A DNA stretch of 54,608 nt from Rhodococcus aetherivorans (GTDB taxonomy: Bacteria > Actinomycetota > Actinomycetes > Mycobacteriales > Mycobacteriaceae). Shown here piece after piece: positions 25,320-33,325 of this stretch. The notes beneath the pieces were generated by a model. The model did no database searches. It had not been told where the DNA came from and saw only the letters and a list, made by a program, of their open reading frames with translations. The position numbers and the translations under genes are program-made. Each line of letters opens with the position of its first letter. Positions within the stretch are counted from its first letter, which is position 1. The stretch spans positions 1 to 54,608 of the forward strand of contig NZ_JAALEG010000032.1 of the NCBI RefSeq assembly GCF_011058165.1. The letters run 5' to 3'.

Positions 25320-25902
25320 TTCCGGCCCTCCGATCCTGTCGTCGCCGTGGTGTCCCCGGACGCGCCGGTGCGGGCGATCCCGGCAACGACGATCCCGACA
25401 ACGACATTGTCGGCGACATCGGCCCGCCCGTGCTGCCGCGCGGACTACCGGCGTGTCCAGGGTCCGCCCAGAACATGCGGGCTCCGTTCCTCTGCGACAG
25501 CCCCGCTGCCTGCTCTATCGTTGTGACGGGTGACAGGGCGGGCGGTCGCCGACTCCGGGATGTGTTGCAGGGCTATGTGCCAGGCCGTTCCTGGCAGGGG
25601 ACCGGGACCGGAGGGTTGCGATGGTGCTGCTGTATTCGCGCACGAGCAGTTCGATACGGCGGTGGATCGACGAATCGGGCGGCCTCCGCCGATCCACGTG
25701 TGCGGCGACATCGGTACCGCCACCTCTCCGGTCTTGAACTCGGTCTTGCCCCAGCAGTTTCCGGGTGGCAACGGGGTGGCCGGCTTACCTCGGATCGGCT
25801 TCCCGGGACAGGGGGATCGATCGCGGTTGCGGGGTGAGGCGACGGCGCTGAGAAGGGGCGGGGGCTCGCGGTTCACAGGGGGACAGGGCGAGGAGCGGTC
25901 GA
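25320..25902. other. 583-base interval with no recognisable gene
   Basis: No conserved protein is seen on either strand. There is an imperfect 15-base tandem pair at 25379-25408 (CCCGGCAACGACGAT then CCCGACAACGACATT). A 38-codon open frame starts with ATG at 25621 after GGAGGGTTGCG. The interval separates the winged-helix gene from the small membrane proteins and could carry a regulatory RNA or decayed gene, but nothing in it is convincing. Confidence 0.35.
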
Positions 25903-26130
25903 ATGCAGGGGAAAGCTGTCGGTGACGAGGACGCGCTGGTGCTGCAGCCGTTGTCGATCGCGGTGCTCGACGGCCTGTGGGTGGGCAGCGGGATCACCGT
26001 CGGCATATGGGTGTTCGGATCACTGCTGTGGACGGTGGTCGTAGTGCTGGTCTGCGCCGGCACACACGCCGTCGGTTGCCGTACCCGCGGCGGTGGCGGC
26101 GCCGACAGGGTAGAGGCGACCGGTCCGTAG
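25903..26130 (+). CDS. Small single-helix membrane protein
   Basis: 75 aa. A hydrophilic N-terminus is followed by one long hydrophobic stretch (about residues 25-58, including VGIWVFGSLLWTVVVVLVCAG) and a Gly/Arg-rich tail. No family is recognised. It precedes the YtxH-like gene by 58 bases on the same strand, so it may belong to the same small stress or envelope operon. The ATG lacks a strong ribosome site. Confidence 0.4.
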   Translation: MQGKAVGDEDALVLQPLSIAVLDGLWVGSGITVGIWVFGSLLWTVVVVLVCAGTHAVGCRTRGGGGADRVEATGP

Positions 26131-26188
26131 GAATTCGTCGCGGCCTCCGAATCGAATCTCGGCACTCGTCGAACAAGGGAGAGAAAGC

Positions 26189-26536
26189 ATGGTCCGAGCA
26201 GTGATCTTCGCCGCCGGGACGGCCGTAGGCTTCGTCCTCGGTACCCGTGCCGGGCGGCAGACCTACGAGAAGATGAGGGATCAGTCCCTCGGCCTCTGGC
26301 ACAACCCCGCGGTGCACGAGAAGGTGAGCGGTGCGACGCAGACCGCGAAAGACAAGGTGCCACAGGTGCAGCACAGGGTCGAGGCGCTGGCGAAGAAGGC
26401 GGCCCACCGCGGTTCGGGCACGGACACTGCCACCGGTGTACCGCTGACCGAGGCTGCGGCATCCGCTCCGGCGGCCATGGAACCGACTGTTCCTCCGACG
26501 ACGGACGACCGGCCGAGCCTCGGTCCGAACAACTGA
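26189..26536 (+). CDS. YtxH-like membrane-anchored small protein
   Basis: 115 aa with an N-terminal glycine-rich hydrophobic segment (AVIFAAGTAVGFVLGTRAGRQTYEKMRD). This is the hallmark of YtxH-type proteins, in which GxxxGxxxG packing is followed by an amphipathic, Lys/Ala-rich region (TAKDKVPQVQHRVEALAKKA) and a disordered Thr/Pro tail. Such proteins are associated with general stress or desiccation responses, with no defined activity. A clear ribosome site (AGGGAGAG) precedes the ATG. Confidence 0.75.
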   Translation: MVRAVIFAAGTAVGFVLGTRAGRQTYEKMRDQSLGLWHNPAVHEKVSGATQTAKDKVPQVQHRVEALAKKAAHRGSGTDTATGVPLTEAAASAPAAMEPTVPPTTDDRPSLGPNN

Positions 26537-26757
26537 GCCCGCCGATGAGGCCCTCGGCGACGCGGCCCCCGCGCGCCGGAATCACGGACGCGGGTGTGTT
26601 CGGGGCGCGGACGTCGCTGCGCACTCCCGCCCCGGAGGGAGGCCCGCGATACTGAGGATCTCCGGCGGAACGCCGGCTTTGCCCGGTCACGGTGCCGGCG
26701 GGTGTCCCGGATCGGGGTCGGCAACTCGGCGCGGTTGCGGCATGCGAGGTTGTGATG

Positions 26758-27027
26758 ATGGTGAGCGAAGCAGATCGCGAACGCCGCCGGGCGCGCCGGA
26801 CCGCGGCCGAACGGCTGCATCCGGACGTCGGTGGGGACGCGGAGGCGTTGGCCACCGCGCTCGAGGCGATAGATCGTGCGCGTGCGGTCCCTGACTCGGA
26901 ATCGGTCCCTGCCTCGGAGCCGCCGCCCGCGGTGGTGGTGCAGGGTCGCCGAGCCTTGTGGCGGCGGCACCTGCTGCGGGTACGGCCCCGCCGCAGAATC
27001 CGGCCCAACCGTCACGCCGGATGGTGA
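26758..27027 (+). CDS. Small J-domain-like protein
   Basis: About 89 aa. The centre reads ERLHPDVGGDAEALATALEA, which keeps the HPD tripeptide and following GG of J-domains and is flanked by a basic helix ([12 protein letters not shown]) and a short helix III-like stretch. The first J-domain helix is missing or very short. A very basic C-terminus (RRHLLRVRPRRRIRPNRH) could bind nucleic acid or membrane. Start choice among ATG 26755, ATG 26758 and GTG 26761 rests on spacing from GAGG at 26746. Its end overlaps the start of the next gene (ATGGTGA). Confidence 0.5.
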   Translation: MVSEADRERRRARRTAAERLHPDVGGDAEALATALEAIDRARAVPDSESVPASEPPPAVVVQGRRALWRRHLLRVRPRRRIRPNRHAGW

Positions 27028-28031
27028 GGCCGCCGCCGGCGCGACGGATCGCCGTCCTCTTCGCGGTCGTCACGACGGCGTCAGGGCTCACCGCGCTCAT
27101 GGCCTTCGCGTCGGACGTGGAGAACAACGCCGTGATCGCATGGGCGTCGCTGGGTCCGTACCTGCTGCTCGGGACGGTGGCGGGCGCGATCGCCGCCGCG
27201 CTCGCCCGGCGACCGGTACTGCTGGCGTCGGCACTCGTCGTCGTCGCGGCCGGCGCATGGACCCTGGGACCGCTGTACCTGCCCGGCGTCCCGGGCGACG
27301 GGCCGGACGCCGCATCCGGTCCCACCATCCGCGTGATGCAGGCCAATCTCATGGTCGGGCAGGCCGACTCCGATGCGCTGGTCCGGACGGTGCGCGAGCG
27401 ACAGATCGACGTCCTCACCGTGCAGGAGCTGACCGACGGCGCGGTGGCCGCGCTGCAGGTCGCGGGGCTCGACGACCTGCTACCGCATCGCTTCCTGGCC
27501 CCGACGCCGACCGGCGGTGCGGGCGCCGGGATCTACAGCAGGTTTCCCGTCTCGGCCGGCCGGAAGCTCGACGGGTTCGGGCCGACGAACCTGACCGCGA
27601 CTCTGGACACCGGTCCCGGACGCCCGCTGATCCTGTACGCGGTGCATCCCGCGCCGCCGTACCTGACACCCGCTCCGGCGTGGGCGGCCGAGCTGGAACG
27701 ACTGGACGCGGAGCTCGAGTCGGTGTCCGGCACGGCCCCGGTCGTGGTCAGCGGGGACTTCAACGCGACGTACTCGCACACCCGCTTCCGCGACCTGCTC
27801 GACGACGGGTACGTGCACGCCGCGGACCGGGTCGGCGGCGGGCTCGTGCCGACGTATCCGGCGGACCGCCGCTACCCGGCCCTCGTCGGGATCGATCACA
27901 TCCTCACGCGGGGCGCCACGGCGACCGCCCTCGAACGGATCGAGCTGCCCGGCTCCGATCATCACGGCCTCGTCGCCGGGATCCGGCTCCCTCCGCCGTC
28001 CGGCGACGAGAGTCCTGTCGAAGGTGGATAG
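27021..28031 (+). CDS. Membrane-anchored endonuclease/exonuclease/phosphatase protein
   Basis: 336 aa. An N-terminal membrane region with three hydrophobic helices (about 8-30, 38-60 and 65-85) is followed by an extracytoplasmic EEP domain. EEP motifs are IRVMQANLMVGQ (metal Asn), VLTVQELTDG (catalytic Glu), VVSGDFNATYSHTRF (GDFN) and the terminal GSDHHGLVAGI (SDH). The layout matches secreted or anchored nuclease/phosphatase proteins of actinobacteria. The ATG at 27021 overlaps the previous gene by 7 bases; an upstream in-frame start would add 21 residues already coding in another frame. Confidence 0.83.
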   Translation: MVRPPPARRIAVLFAVVTTASGLTALMAFASDVENNAVIAWASLGPYLLLGTVAGAIAAALARRPVLLASALVVVAAGAWTLGPLYLPGVPGDGPDAASGPTIRVMQANLMVGQADSDALVRTVRERQIDVLTVQELTDGAVAALQVAGLDDLLPHRFLAPTPTGGAGAGIYSRFPVSAGRKLDGFGPTNLTATLDTGPGRPLILYAVHPAPPYLTPAPAWAAELERLDAELESVSGTAPVVVSGDFNATYSHTRFRDLLDDGYVHAADRVGGGLVPTYPADRRYPALVGIDHILTRGATATALERIELPGSDHHGLVAGIRLPPPSGDESPVEGG

Positions 28032-28036
28032 CGGCC

Positions 28037-28579
28037 TCACCGCACGACCCGCAGCCGGATGTCGGTCGCAACGGGCCCCTGGGTCGCGACGAGACGTTCC
28101 AGCGCGAGCGGGGTTCCGCCCGGGCGGTCGAACAGTCGGACGCCGTCGCCGAGCAGGACCGGCGCGATGCAGACGAAGATCTCGTCGAGCAGGCCGGCCT
28201 CGAGGCACTGCCGGGCGACGTCGGCGCCGAGCACGTTGACGTATTTCCCGCCCGCGGCCGTGGTGGCCGCGGCCACGGCCGCGTGGAGGTCACCGACGAA
28301 CGTCACGCCCGGGACCGGCTCGGCCGGAGGGTGGTGGGTGAGCACGAACTGCGGTCCGCTCCAGCCGCCACCGCACGCCTCGCCCTCGGCGGGTGTGCCC
28401 TTGTGCGGGTCGTCGCCGCGGAAGGTGCGGTTGCCGACGAGGAGCGCGCCGATCTCGCCGACGAGGTCGTCGATCGCCGGATCCGGTCCGAGGTACGGCA
28501 CCAGCCACGACATGTCGCCGCCGGGACCGGCGATGAATCCGTCGACCGACGTCGTCGCCGAGTACAGCAGCTTGCTCAT
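28037..28579 (-). CDS. RibD/dihydrofolate-reductase-like protein
   Basis: 180 aa, the C-terminal RibD (DHFR-like) fold found in many actinobacterial reductases. Features are LLYSATTSVDGFIAGPGGDMSW at the start, ALLVGNRTFRGDD in the cofactor region, KYVNVLGADVARQCLEAGLLDE, and VLLGDGVRLFD near the end. It probably binds NADPH and reduces a small molecule; the substrate is unknown. The ATG at 28579 is preceded by a purine-rich GGAAGGCAG. It is convergent with the EEP gene (6-base gap) and divergent from the CGNR gene. Confidence 0.85.
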   Translation of the reverse strand: MSKLLYSATTSVDGFIAGPGGDMSWLVPYLGPDPAIDDLVGEIGALLVGNRTFRGDDPHKGTPAEGEACGGGWSGPQFVLTHHPPAEPVPGVTFVGDLHAAVAAATTAAGGKYVNVLGADVARQCLEAGLLDEIFVCIAPVLLGDGVRLFDRPGGTPLALERLVATQGPVATDIRLRVVR

Positions 28580-28658
28580 CGGCCTGCCTTCCGCTCGCGG
28601 TGTCTCGATTCTGTCCGTACCGACTGCCGGACGGACGGAAACTCGTCGCAATGGATGT

Positions 28659-28679
28659 GTAACTGGTTAATGTGGTTAC
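28659..28679 (+). promoter_or_regulatory. Promoter/operator of the CGNR gene
   Basis: GTAAC at 28659 and GTTAC at 28675 form an inverted pair, and GGTTA is repeated directly within it. TAATGT at 28668-28673 is placed as a -10 box 6 bases before the GTG start, which points to a leaderless transcript with an autoregulatory dyad. Confidence 0.45.
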
Positions 28680-29258
28680 GTGAGTCGGGTCGACATGCGC
28701 TCCGCCGAGGGCATCGAGTTCGTCGTCGACACCGGAGCGCCGTGCCTGGATCTGCTCTACACCGGCGGCGAGGGGGATCGGGCCCGGTGGGAGACGCTGC
28801 ACGCCGCGGGCGACCTCGCGCGCTGGGTCGCGACGCACCTGCTCGGGCGGGCCGTCGCCGCGGCAGCGGTCGACGTCACCGCCGAGGATCTGATCCGCGC
28901 CAAGGAACTACGCGAGGTGTTGTGGCGCACCGCGAACCGGTCTGCGGACGGAGACGGGCCGGCGGCCGCCGACAGCGCCGCCCTCGACGCGGCCGCCGCC
29001 CGGCCGGACATCGCCCCACAGCTGCGCCCGCCCGGCGTGGTCACTCCCGTCACCGGCAGTCAGGTGCTGTCGACGCTGGCCCGCGACGCGATCGGCCTGC
29101 TGACCGGTCCGTACGCCGAGCGCATCAAGCGGTGCGCCGCCGACGACTGCGCCATCGTCTTCGCCGACACCTCCCGCGCGGGAACGCGGCGCTGGTGCTC
29201 GATGGCGCGGTGCGGCAACCGTGACAAGGTTCGTGCCCATCGGAAGAAGGAGAAGTGA
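28680..29258 (+). CDS. ABATE/CGNR zinc-finger transcriptional regulator
   Basis: 192 aa. The N-terminal ABATE-type stress-ligand domain (about 1-130) is recognised by FVVDTGAPCLDLLYTGG and ELREVLWRTANR. It is followed by the CGNR zinc finger C-x4-C...C-x4-C in IKRCAADDCAIVFADTS and RRWCSMARCGNRDKVRAH, ending in a basic tail. These proteins are putative DNA-binding regulators. Start is GTG, probably leaderless. The TGA overlaps the next gene's ATG by one base, so it is coupled to the SRPBCC protein, its likely functional partner. Confidence 0.88.
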   Translation: MSRVDMRSAEGIEFVVDTGAPCLDLLYTGGEGDRARWETLHAAGDLARWVATHLLGRAVAAAAVDVTAEDLIRAKELREVLWRTANRSADGDGPAAADSAALDAAAARPDIAPQLRPPGVVTPVTGSQVLSTLARDAIGLLTGPYAERIKRCAADDCAIVFADTSRAGTRRWCSMARCGNRDKVRAHRKKEK

Positions 29259-29698
29259 TGCCGGTCGGACAGACGAAGGACGCCGGATGGCAGATCGGGG
29301 TGTCGAAGACCCTGCCGCATCCGATCGACGCGGTGTGGCGGCTGCTCGTCGGCACACCCGAGCTGTGGCTCGGCCGCGGCGCGACGGTCCCGCGCGCCCC
29401 GGGTGCCGAGTGGCGCAGCGACGACGGTGTCACGGGGGAGCTGCGCAGCCGCCACGAGGGGGACCGGGTGCGCCTGACCTGGCGGCCCGCGGGCTGGAAC
29501 CACGACAGTACCGTGCAGGTGGCCGTCTCGGCCGCGCCCCGCGGCACCGTGCTCCGCTTCCATCAGGAGCGCCTCGCCGGCCCGGGCGAACGCGCTGCTC
29601 AGCGCGCCCACTGGCAGGGGGCGCTGGCCCGGGTCGAGCGCGCCCTCGCCACCGCCGACGGCGACCCGGAGGGTGCACCCCTACCATCGGACCGGTGA
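29258..29698 (+). CDS. SRPBCC (AHSA1/START-like) domain protein
   Basis: 146 aa, one hydrophobic-pocket helix-grip fold: [56 protein letters not shown] and a closing helix [13 protein letters not shown]. Such proteins bind small hydrophobic ligands or act as stress co-factors. It is co-expressed with the CGNR regulator through a 1-base overlap (ATG at 29258, GGAG upstream). Its TGA overlaps the GTG of mftE, although mftE also seems to have its own promoter. Confidence 0.82.
   Translation: MPVGQTKDAGWQIGVSKTLPHPIDAVWRLLVGTPELWLGRGATVPRAPGAEWRSDDGVTGELRSRHEGDRVRLTWRPAGWNHDSTVQVAVSAAPRGTVLRFHQERLAGPGERAAQRAHWQGALARVERALATADGDPEGAPLPSDR
29682..29687 (+). promoter_or_regulatory. Candidate -10 box for leaderless mftE transcript
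   Basis: TACCAT lies 7 bases before the mftE GTG at 29695, the geometry of a leaderless promoter in this group. It falls inside the end of the SRPBCC gene. Confidence 0.4.
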
Positions 29699-30381
29699 CC
29701 CGCGAACTCGCCACCGCCTACTGGCCCGACCTCGAACCGGGCCGGGCCACGGTCGCGGTTCCCGTCGGCGCGCTCGAGCAGCACGGGCCGCACCTGCCGC
29801 TCGACACCGACACCCGCATCGCCCGCGCGTTGACGGCCGCCCTACCGGGCGTGCTCGTCGCGCCGGCCCTCGAGTACGGGTCCAGCGGCGAGCACGAGGG
29901 CTTCCCCGGCACCGTCTCGCTCGGCGCGGAGGCGATGGAGACCGTCCTCGTCGAATACGGTCGTTCGGTGTGCCGGTGGGCCGCGCGCCTGCTGTTCGTC
30001 AACTGGCACGGCGGCAACGTGCACCCGCTGACCAGGGCGGTGTCCCTGCTGCGCTACGAGGGCCGCGACGTGGCGTGGCTGCCGTTCGCCGTGCCCGGCG
30101 GCGACGCCCACGCCGGGGTCACCGAGACCAGCCTGCTGCTGCACCTCGATCCGCGCGTGGTGGACACCGCCCGCGCCGAGATGGGCAACACCGGCACCCT
30201 CGCCGACTTGATGCCACGGATGCGCGAGGGCGGTATCGTCGCCGTGTCCGCGAACGGCGTGCTGGGGGATCCGACGCCCGCGAGCGCGGCGCAGGGGGCA
30301 CGATGGTTCGCCGAACTCGTCGATCGAGCAACGGCACAGGTAACCCGGTGGGAGCCGGATGGGAAAGGAAGACTCCGTTGA
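29695..30381 (+). CDS. mftE: Mycofactocin peptidase MftE (creatininase family)
   Basis: 228 aa, creatininase/amidohydrolase family. MftE is a metal-dependent peptidase that cuts the modified MftA peptide to release the AHDP core derived from the C-terminal Val-Tyr. Metal and catalytic residues are visible as E28, H30 and D39 in [21 protein letters not shown] at 103-108, and DAHAGVTET at 137-145 with H139 and E144. The GTG at 29695 overlaps the TGA of the SRPBCC gene. Its own TGA overlaps the TTG start of mftF, so the two are coupled. In this genome it is about 22 kb from mftCD. Confidence 0.93.
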   Translation: MTRELATAYWPDLEPGRATVAVPVGALEQHGPHLPLDTDTRIARALTAALPGVLVAPALEYGSSGEHEGFPGTVSLGAEAMETVLVEYGRSVCRWAARLLFVNWHGGNVHPLTRAVSLLRYEGRDVAWLPFAVPGGDAHAGVTETSLLLHLDPRVVDTARAEMGNTGTLADLMPRMREGGIVAVSANGVLGDPTPASAAQGARWFAELVDRATAQVTRWEPDGKGRLR

Positions 30382-31766
30382 CGAGCACGGCCCGACTGCC
30401 CGACGGATTCGGCGTCCGTATCGACCCGCGGGTGCGCGCCTACTCCGAAGGCCGCGTGCTCATCGGCGGCTCGCCCACCCGCATGCTCAAGCTCGCCCCG
30501 GCGGCCGCGGCGATGATCGGCGACGGCTACGTGAAGGTCGTCGACTCGCAGACCGCCGTCGTGGCGCGGCGGCTGCTCGACTCCGGCGTCGGGAACCCCC
30601 GTCCCACGGCCCTGCCTGCCACGTCCGACGTCACCGTCGTGATTCCCGTCAAGAACAACACGGCCGGGCTAGAGCGGTTGCTGGCGGCCGTCGAGGGACT
30701 GACGGTGATCGTCGTCGACGACGGCTCCGACGTCCCGGTGCCCACCCCGGCCAGGGCGTCGGTCCGGGTACTGCGGCACGAGCGATCCCGTGGTCCGGCC
30801 GCGGCACGCAACACCGGACTGCGCGCCGCCACAACGCCGTTCGTCGCATTCCTCGACTCGGACGTGGTGCCGCGGAAGGGATGGCTCGAGGTGATGCTCG
30901 GGCACTTCTCCGACCCTGCGGTGGCCCTGGTGGCCCCGCGCGTCGTCGCACTCGAGCCCGACAAGGGCGCTCTGGGGCGCTACGAACACGCGCGCTCGTC
31001 GCTGGACCTCGGCCGCCGCGAGGCCGCCGTCAAGTCCGGCAGCCCGGTCTCGTACGTACCGAGCGCCGCGATCATCGTCCGCCGCGACGTGCTCACCGCG
31101 ACCGGCGGCTTCGACGAGGCCATGCACGTCGCCGAGGACGTGGACCTGTGCTGGCGGCTGCAGGAGGCCGGCTGGCGGCTGCGCTACGAACCGGTGGCGC
31201 ACGTGGCCCACGACCATCGCGTCGGATTCCGGAAGTGGTTCACCCGCAAGGCCTTCTACGGCACGGGTGCGGCGCCCCTCGCGAGCCGGCACCCCGGCTC
31301 GGTGCCCCCCATGTCGATGTCGGGGTCGATGCTGTTCGCGTGTGTGGCCGCCGCGAGCCGCACCCGCCTCGGCGTCGTCGGTTCGGTCGCGTCGCTGTCG
31401 GTGACGATGCTCCGGCTGCGGCGGATGTTCACCGAACTCGACCAGCCGACCCGCATCGCGGCGGTGCTCACCGCGCAGGGGTTCGTCGGCGGGATGTGGC
31501 AGGTCGCCTCCGCGCTGTGCCGGCACTACTGGCCGGTCACGCTCGTCGCCGCCGTGGTCTCGCCGAAGGTGCGGCGCGCGGTCCTCGGCTTCGCCGTCGC
31601 CGAGGGGCTGTGGGACTGGTACGGCCACCGCGAGGAGGGCGGCCTCGACCCCCTGCGCTACGTGTTCTACAAGCGCCTCGACGACATCGCCTACGGCGCC
31701 GGACTGTGGTGGGGCGCGGTCGAGGCCCGGGATCCGGCGGCGCTCGCGCCCCGCATCCGGGGCTGA
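30378..31766 (+). CDS. mftF: Mycofactocin glycosyltransferase MftF
   Basis: 462 aa GT2-family enzyme that adds beta-1,4-linked glucose units to pre-mycofactocin, giving oligoglycosylated mycofactocins. A short N-terminal PqqD-like segment (about 1-70) is followed by the GT-A domain: nucleotide-sugar site VIVVDDGSD with D114/D115, the DxD metal motif D160-S161-D162 in FLDSDVVP, and the acceptor/catalytic [17 protein letters not shown]. The C-terminal third has hydrophobic stretches near 315-345 and 370-405, suggesting membrane association. Start is TTG at 30378, supported by GGAAAGGA upstream and a TTGA overlap with mftE. Confidence 0.93.
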   Translation: MTSTARLPDGFGVRIDPRVRAYSEGRVLIGGSPTRMLKLAPAAAAMIGDGYVKVVDSQTAVVARRLLDSGVGNPRPTALPATSDVTVVIPVKNNTAGLERLLAAVEGLTVIVVDDGSDVPVPTPARASVRVLRHERSRGPAAARNTGLRAATTPFVAFLDSDVVPRKGWLEVMLGHFSDPAVALVAPRVVALEPDKGALGRYEHARSSLDLGRREAAVKSGSPVSYVPSAAIIVRRDVLTATGGFDEAMHVAEDVDLCWRLQEAGWRLRYEPVAHVAHDHRVGFRKWFTRKAFYGTGAAPLASRHPGSVPPMSMSGSMLFACVAAASRTRLGVVGSVASLSVTMLRLRRMFTELDQPTRIAAVLTAQGFVGGMWQVASALCRHYWPVTLVAAVVSPKVRRAVLGFAVAEGLWDWYGHREEGGLDPLRYVFYKRLDDIAYGAGLWWGAVEARDPAALAPRIRG

Positions 31767-31784
31767 GCCGGGGCACCCGCATCC

Positions 31785-33272
31785 ATGGCCGATCCGGTGC
31801 ACGCCGACGTGGTCGTGGTCGGCGGCGGCAGCTGCGGCTGCGTGCTGGCCGCCCGGCTCAGCGAGGACCCCGACCGGACGGTCCTGCTACTCGAGGCCGG
31901 CCCCGGCTACCGCACGACCGCCGACACCCCGCCCGCGGTGCTCGACGCGACCGTCCTGCCGGTCGGTCCGGACAGCCCGTGGACCTGCGCCTACCCGGCC
32001 CGGCTGACCGGACGTCGTCGCTCCGTCGTCGCCCGCGGCCGGTTGCTGGGCGGCTCCGGCGCAGTGAACGGCGCGTATTTCGTGCGGGCCCGCCCGGACG
32101 ACTTCGAGGCCTGGCCGCCGTCCTGGTCGTTCGATCGGGTGGTGCCGCACTTCCGCGCCACCGAGACCGACGCCGACGCGGCGGACGCCGCGGAGACCGG
32201 AGTGAGCCGGCGATGGCACGGCGCGGCAGGCCCCGTGCCCGTCGCCCGCACGCCCCGGGAGCGGCTGCACCCGGCCAGCGCCGCGTTCCACGACGCGGCG
32301 CTCGCCGCCGGCCATCGCCGTGTGGACGACCTCAACGCGCCCGGCCCGGACGGGGTGGGCCCCGTCCCGCTCAACATCCGCGACGGGATGCGCGTCGGTC
32401 CTGCCCACGCGTACCTGTTGCCGGCGCTGGCCCGGCCGAACCTGACCGTGCGCACGGGAACGCGCGTGCGACGGGTCGTGCTCTCGGGCGCGCGCGCAGT
32501 CGGCGTCGAGACCGAGGACGGCGAGACCGTCGGTGCCGGCCACGTCGTGCTCGCCGCCGGTGCGATCGGCTCCCCGCAGCTGCTCATGCTCTCCGGAATC
32601 GGCGACGGCGCCGAGCTCACCCGTCACGGCATCACCCCCCGGATCGAGATCCCCGGTGTGGGTACGGGTTACACCGACCATCCGGAGGTCGCCGTCCCCT
32701 ACCGGTACCGCGTGCCGCTGCCCGGGCCGGCCCCCGTGCTGCAGGTCGTCCTGCACGCCGGCAACCTCGAGCTGCGCCCCTACACCGCACCGTTCGCCGC
32801 GTCCGTCCCCGGTAGCGGCGTCGCCGACCCGGTCCTGGGGGTGGTGCTCACGAGGCCCCGCAGCCGCGGCGCGATCCGGCTCGACCCGGCCGACCCGTTC
32901 CGGCCGCCGCTGCTGGACTACCGCTATCTCGACGACCCGGCCGACCGTGCCGACCTGCGCGAGGGGGTGGCGCGCGCCGCGCACCTGCTCGCGGCGATGC
33001 CGGACGTCGTCGACCGCACCGGCCTCGACCCGGACGCGTTCGACCCCGGCGACGCGTGGCTCGAGCGGCACCTCGGGACGTCGCTGCACCTGTCCGGAAG
33101 CTGCCGGATGGGCGGCGACGCCTCGGCCGTCGTCGACGAGCGGTGCCGGGTGCACGCCGCCGAGGGGCTGAGCGTCGTGGACACGTCCGTGTTCCCGCAG
33201 GTGCCCAGCCGTGGGCCGCACGCGACGGCCGTGATGCTGGCCGAACGGGTGGGCACCCGGACGTGCTTGTGA
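31785..33272 (+). CDS. mftG: Mycofactocin dehydrogenase MftG (GMC family)
   Basis: 495 aa glucose-methanol-choline oxidoreductase. The FAD dinucleotide motif GGGSCG is at 13-18, followed by the ADP-binding LLLEAGPGY. The GMC signature GRLLGGSGAVNGAYFVRARP is near residues 83-102. The C-terminal catalytic pair lies in SLHLSGSCRMGG and SRGPHATAVMLAE. MftG re-oxidises reduced mycofactocin and passes electrons to the respiratory chain, so it closes the redox cycle of the alcohol dehydrogenase at 48526 and the SDR at 4430. It follows mftF by 18 bases, in the same operon. Confidence 0.9.
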   Translation: MADPVHADVVVVGGGSCGCVLAARLSEDPDRTVLLLEAGPGYRTTADTPPAVLDATVLPVGPDSPWTCAYPARLTGRRRSVVARGRLLGGSGAVNGAYFVRARPDDFEAWPPSWSFDRVVPHFRATETDADAADAAETGVSRRWHGAAGPVPVARTPRERLHPASAAFHDAALAAGHRRVDDLNAPGPDGVGPVPLNIRDGMRVGPAHAYLLPALARPNLTVRTGTRVRRVVLSGARAVGVETEDGETVGAGHVVLAAGAIGSPQLLMLSGIGDGAELTRHGITPRIEIPGVGTGYTDHPEVAVPYRYRVPLPGPAPVLQVVLHAGNLELRPYTAPFAASVPGSGVADPVLGVVLTRPRSRGAIRLDPADPFRPPLLDYRYLDDPADRADLREGVARAAHLLAAMPDVVDRTGLDPDAFDPGDAWLERHLGTSLHLSGSCRMGGDASAVVDERCRVHAAEGLSVVDTSVFPQVPSRGPHATAVMLAERVGTRTCL

Positions 33273-33307
33273 CTCGGGTTACAGTTGTTCGGAGGAGGAA
33301 CCGGCAG

Positions 33308-33325
33308 ATGAGCAGCAGCGCATGA
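33308..33325 (+). other. Five-codon upstream reading frame ending in the regulator start
   Basis: ATG-AGC-AGC-AGC-GCA-TGA follows a strong GGAGGAGG site at 33291-33298, and its stop overlaps the next gene's ATG (ATGA). The only good ribosome site in this gap serves this mini-frame rather than the regulator, which suggests translational coupling through a 5-residue leader (MSSSA). Confidence 0.35.

Noticed and set aside
25621-25737. 38-codon open frame with a GGAGGG upstream
   Set aside because: The translation is Ser/Arg-rich without hydrophobic segment or motif, and nothing supports it beyond the start context.
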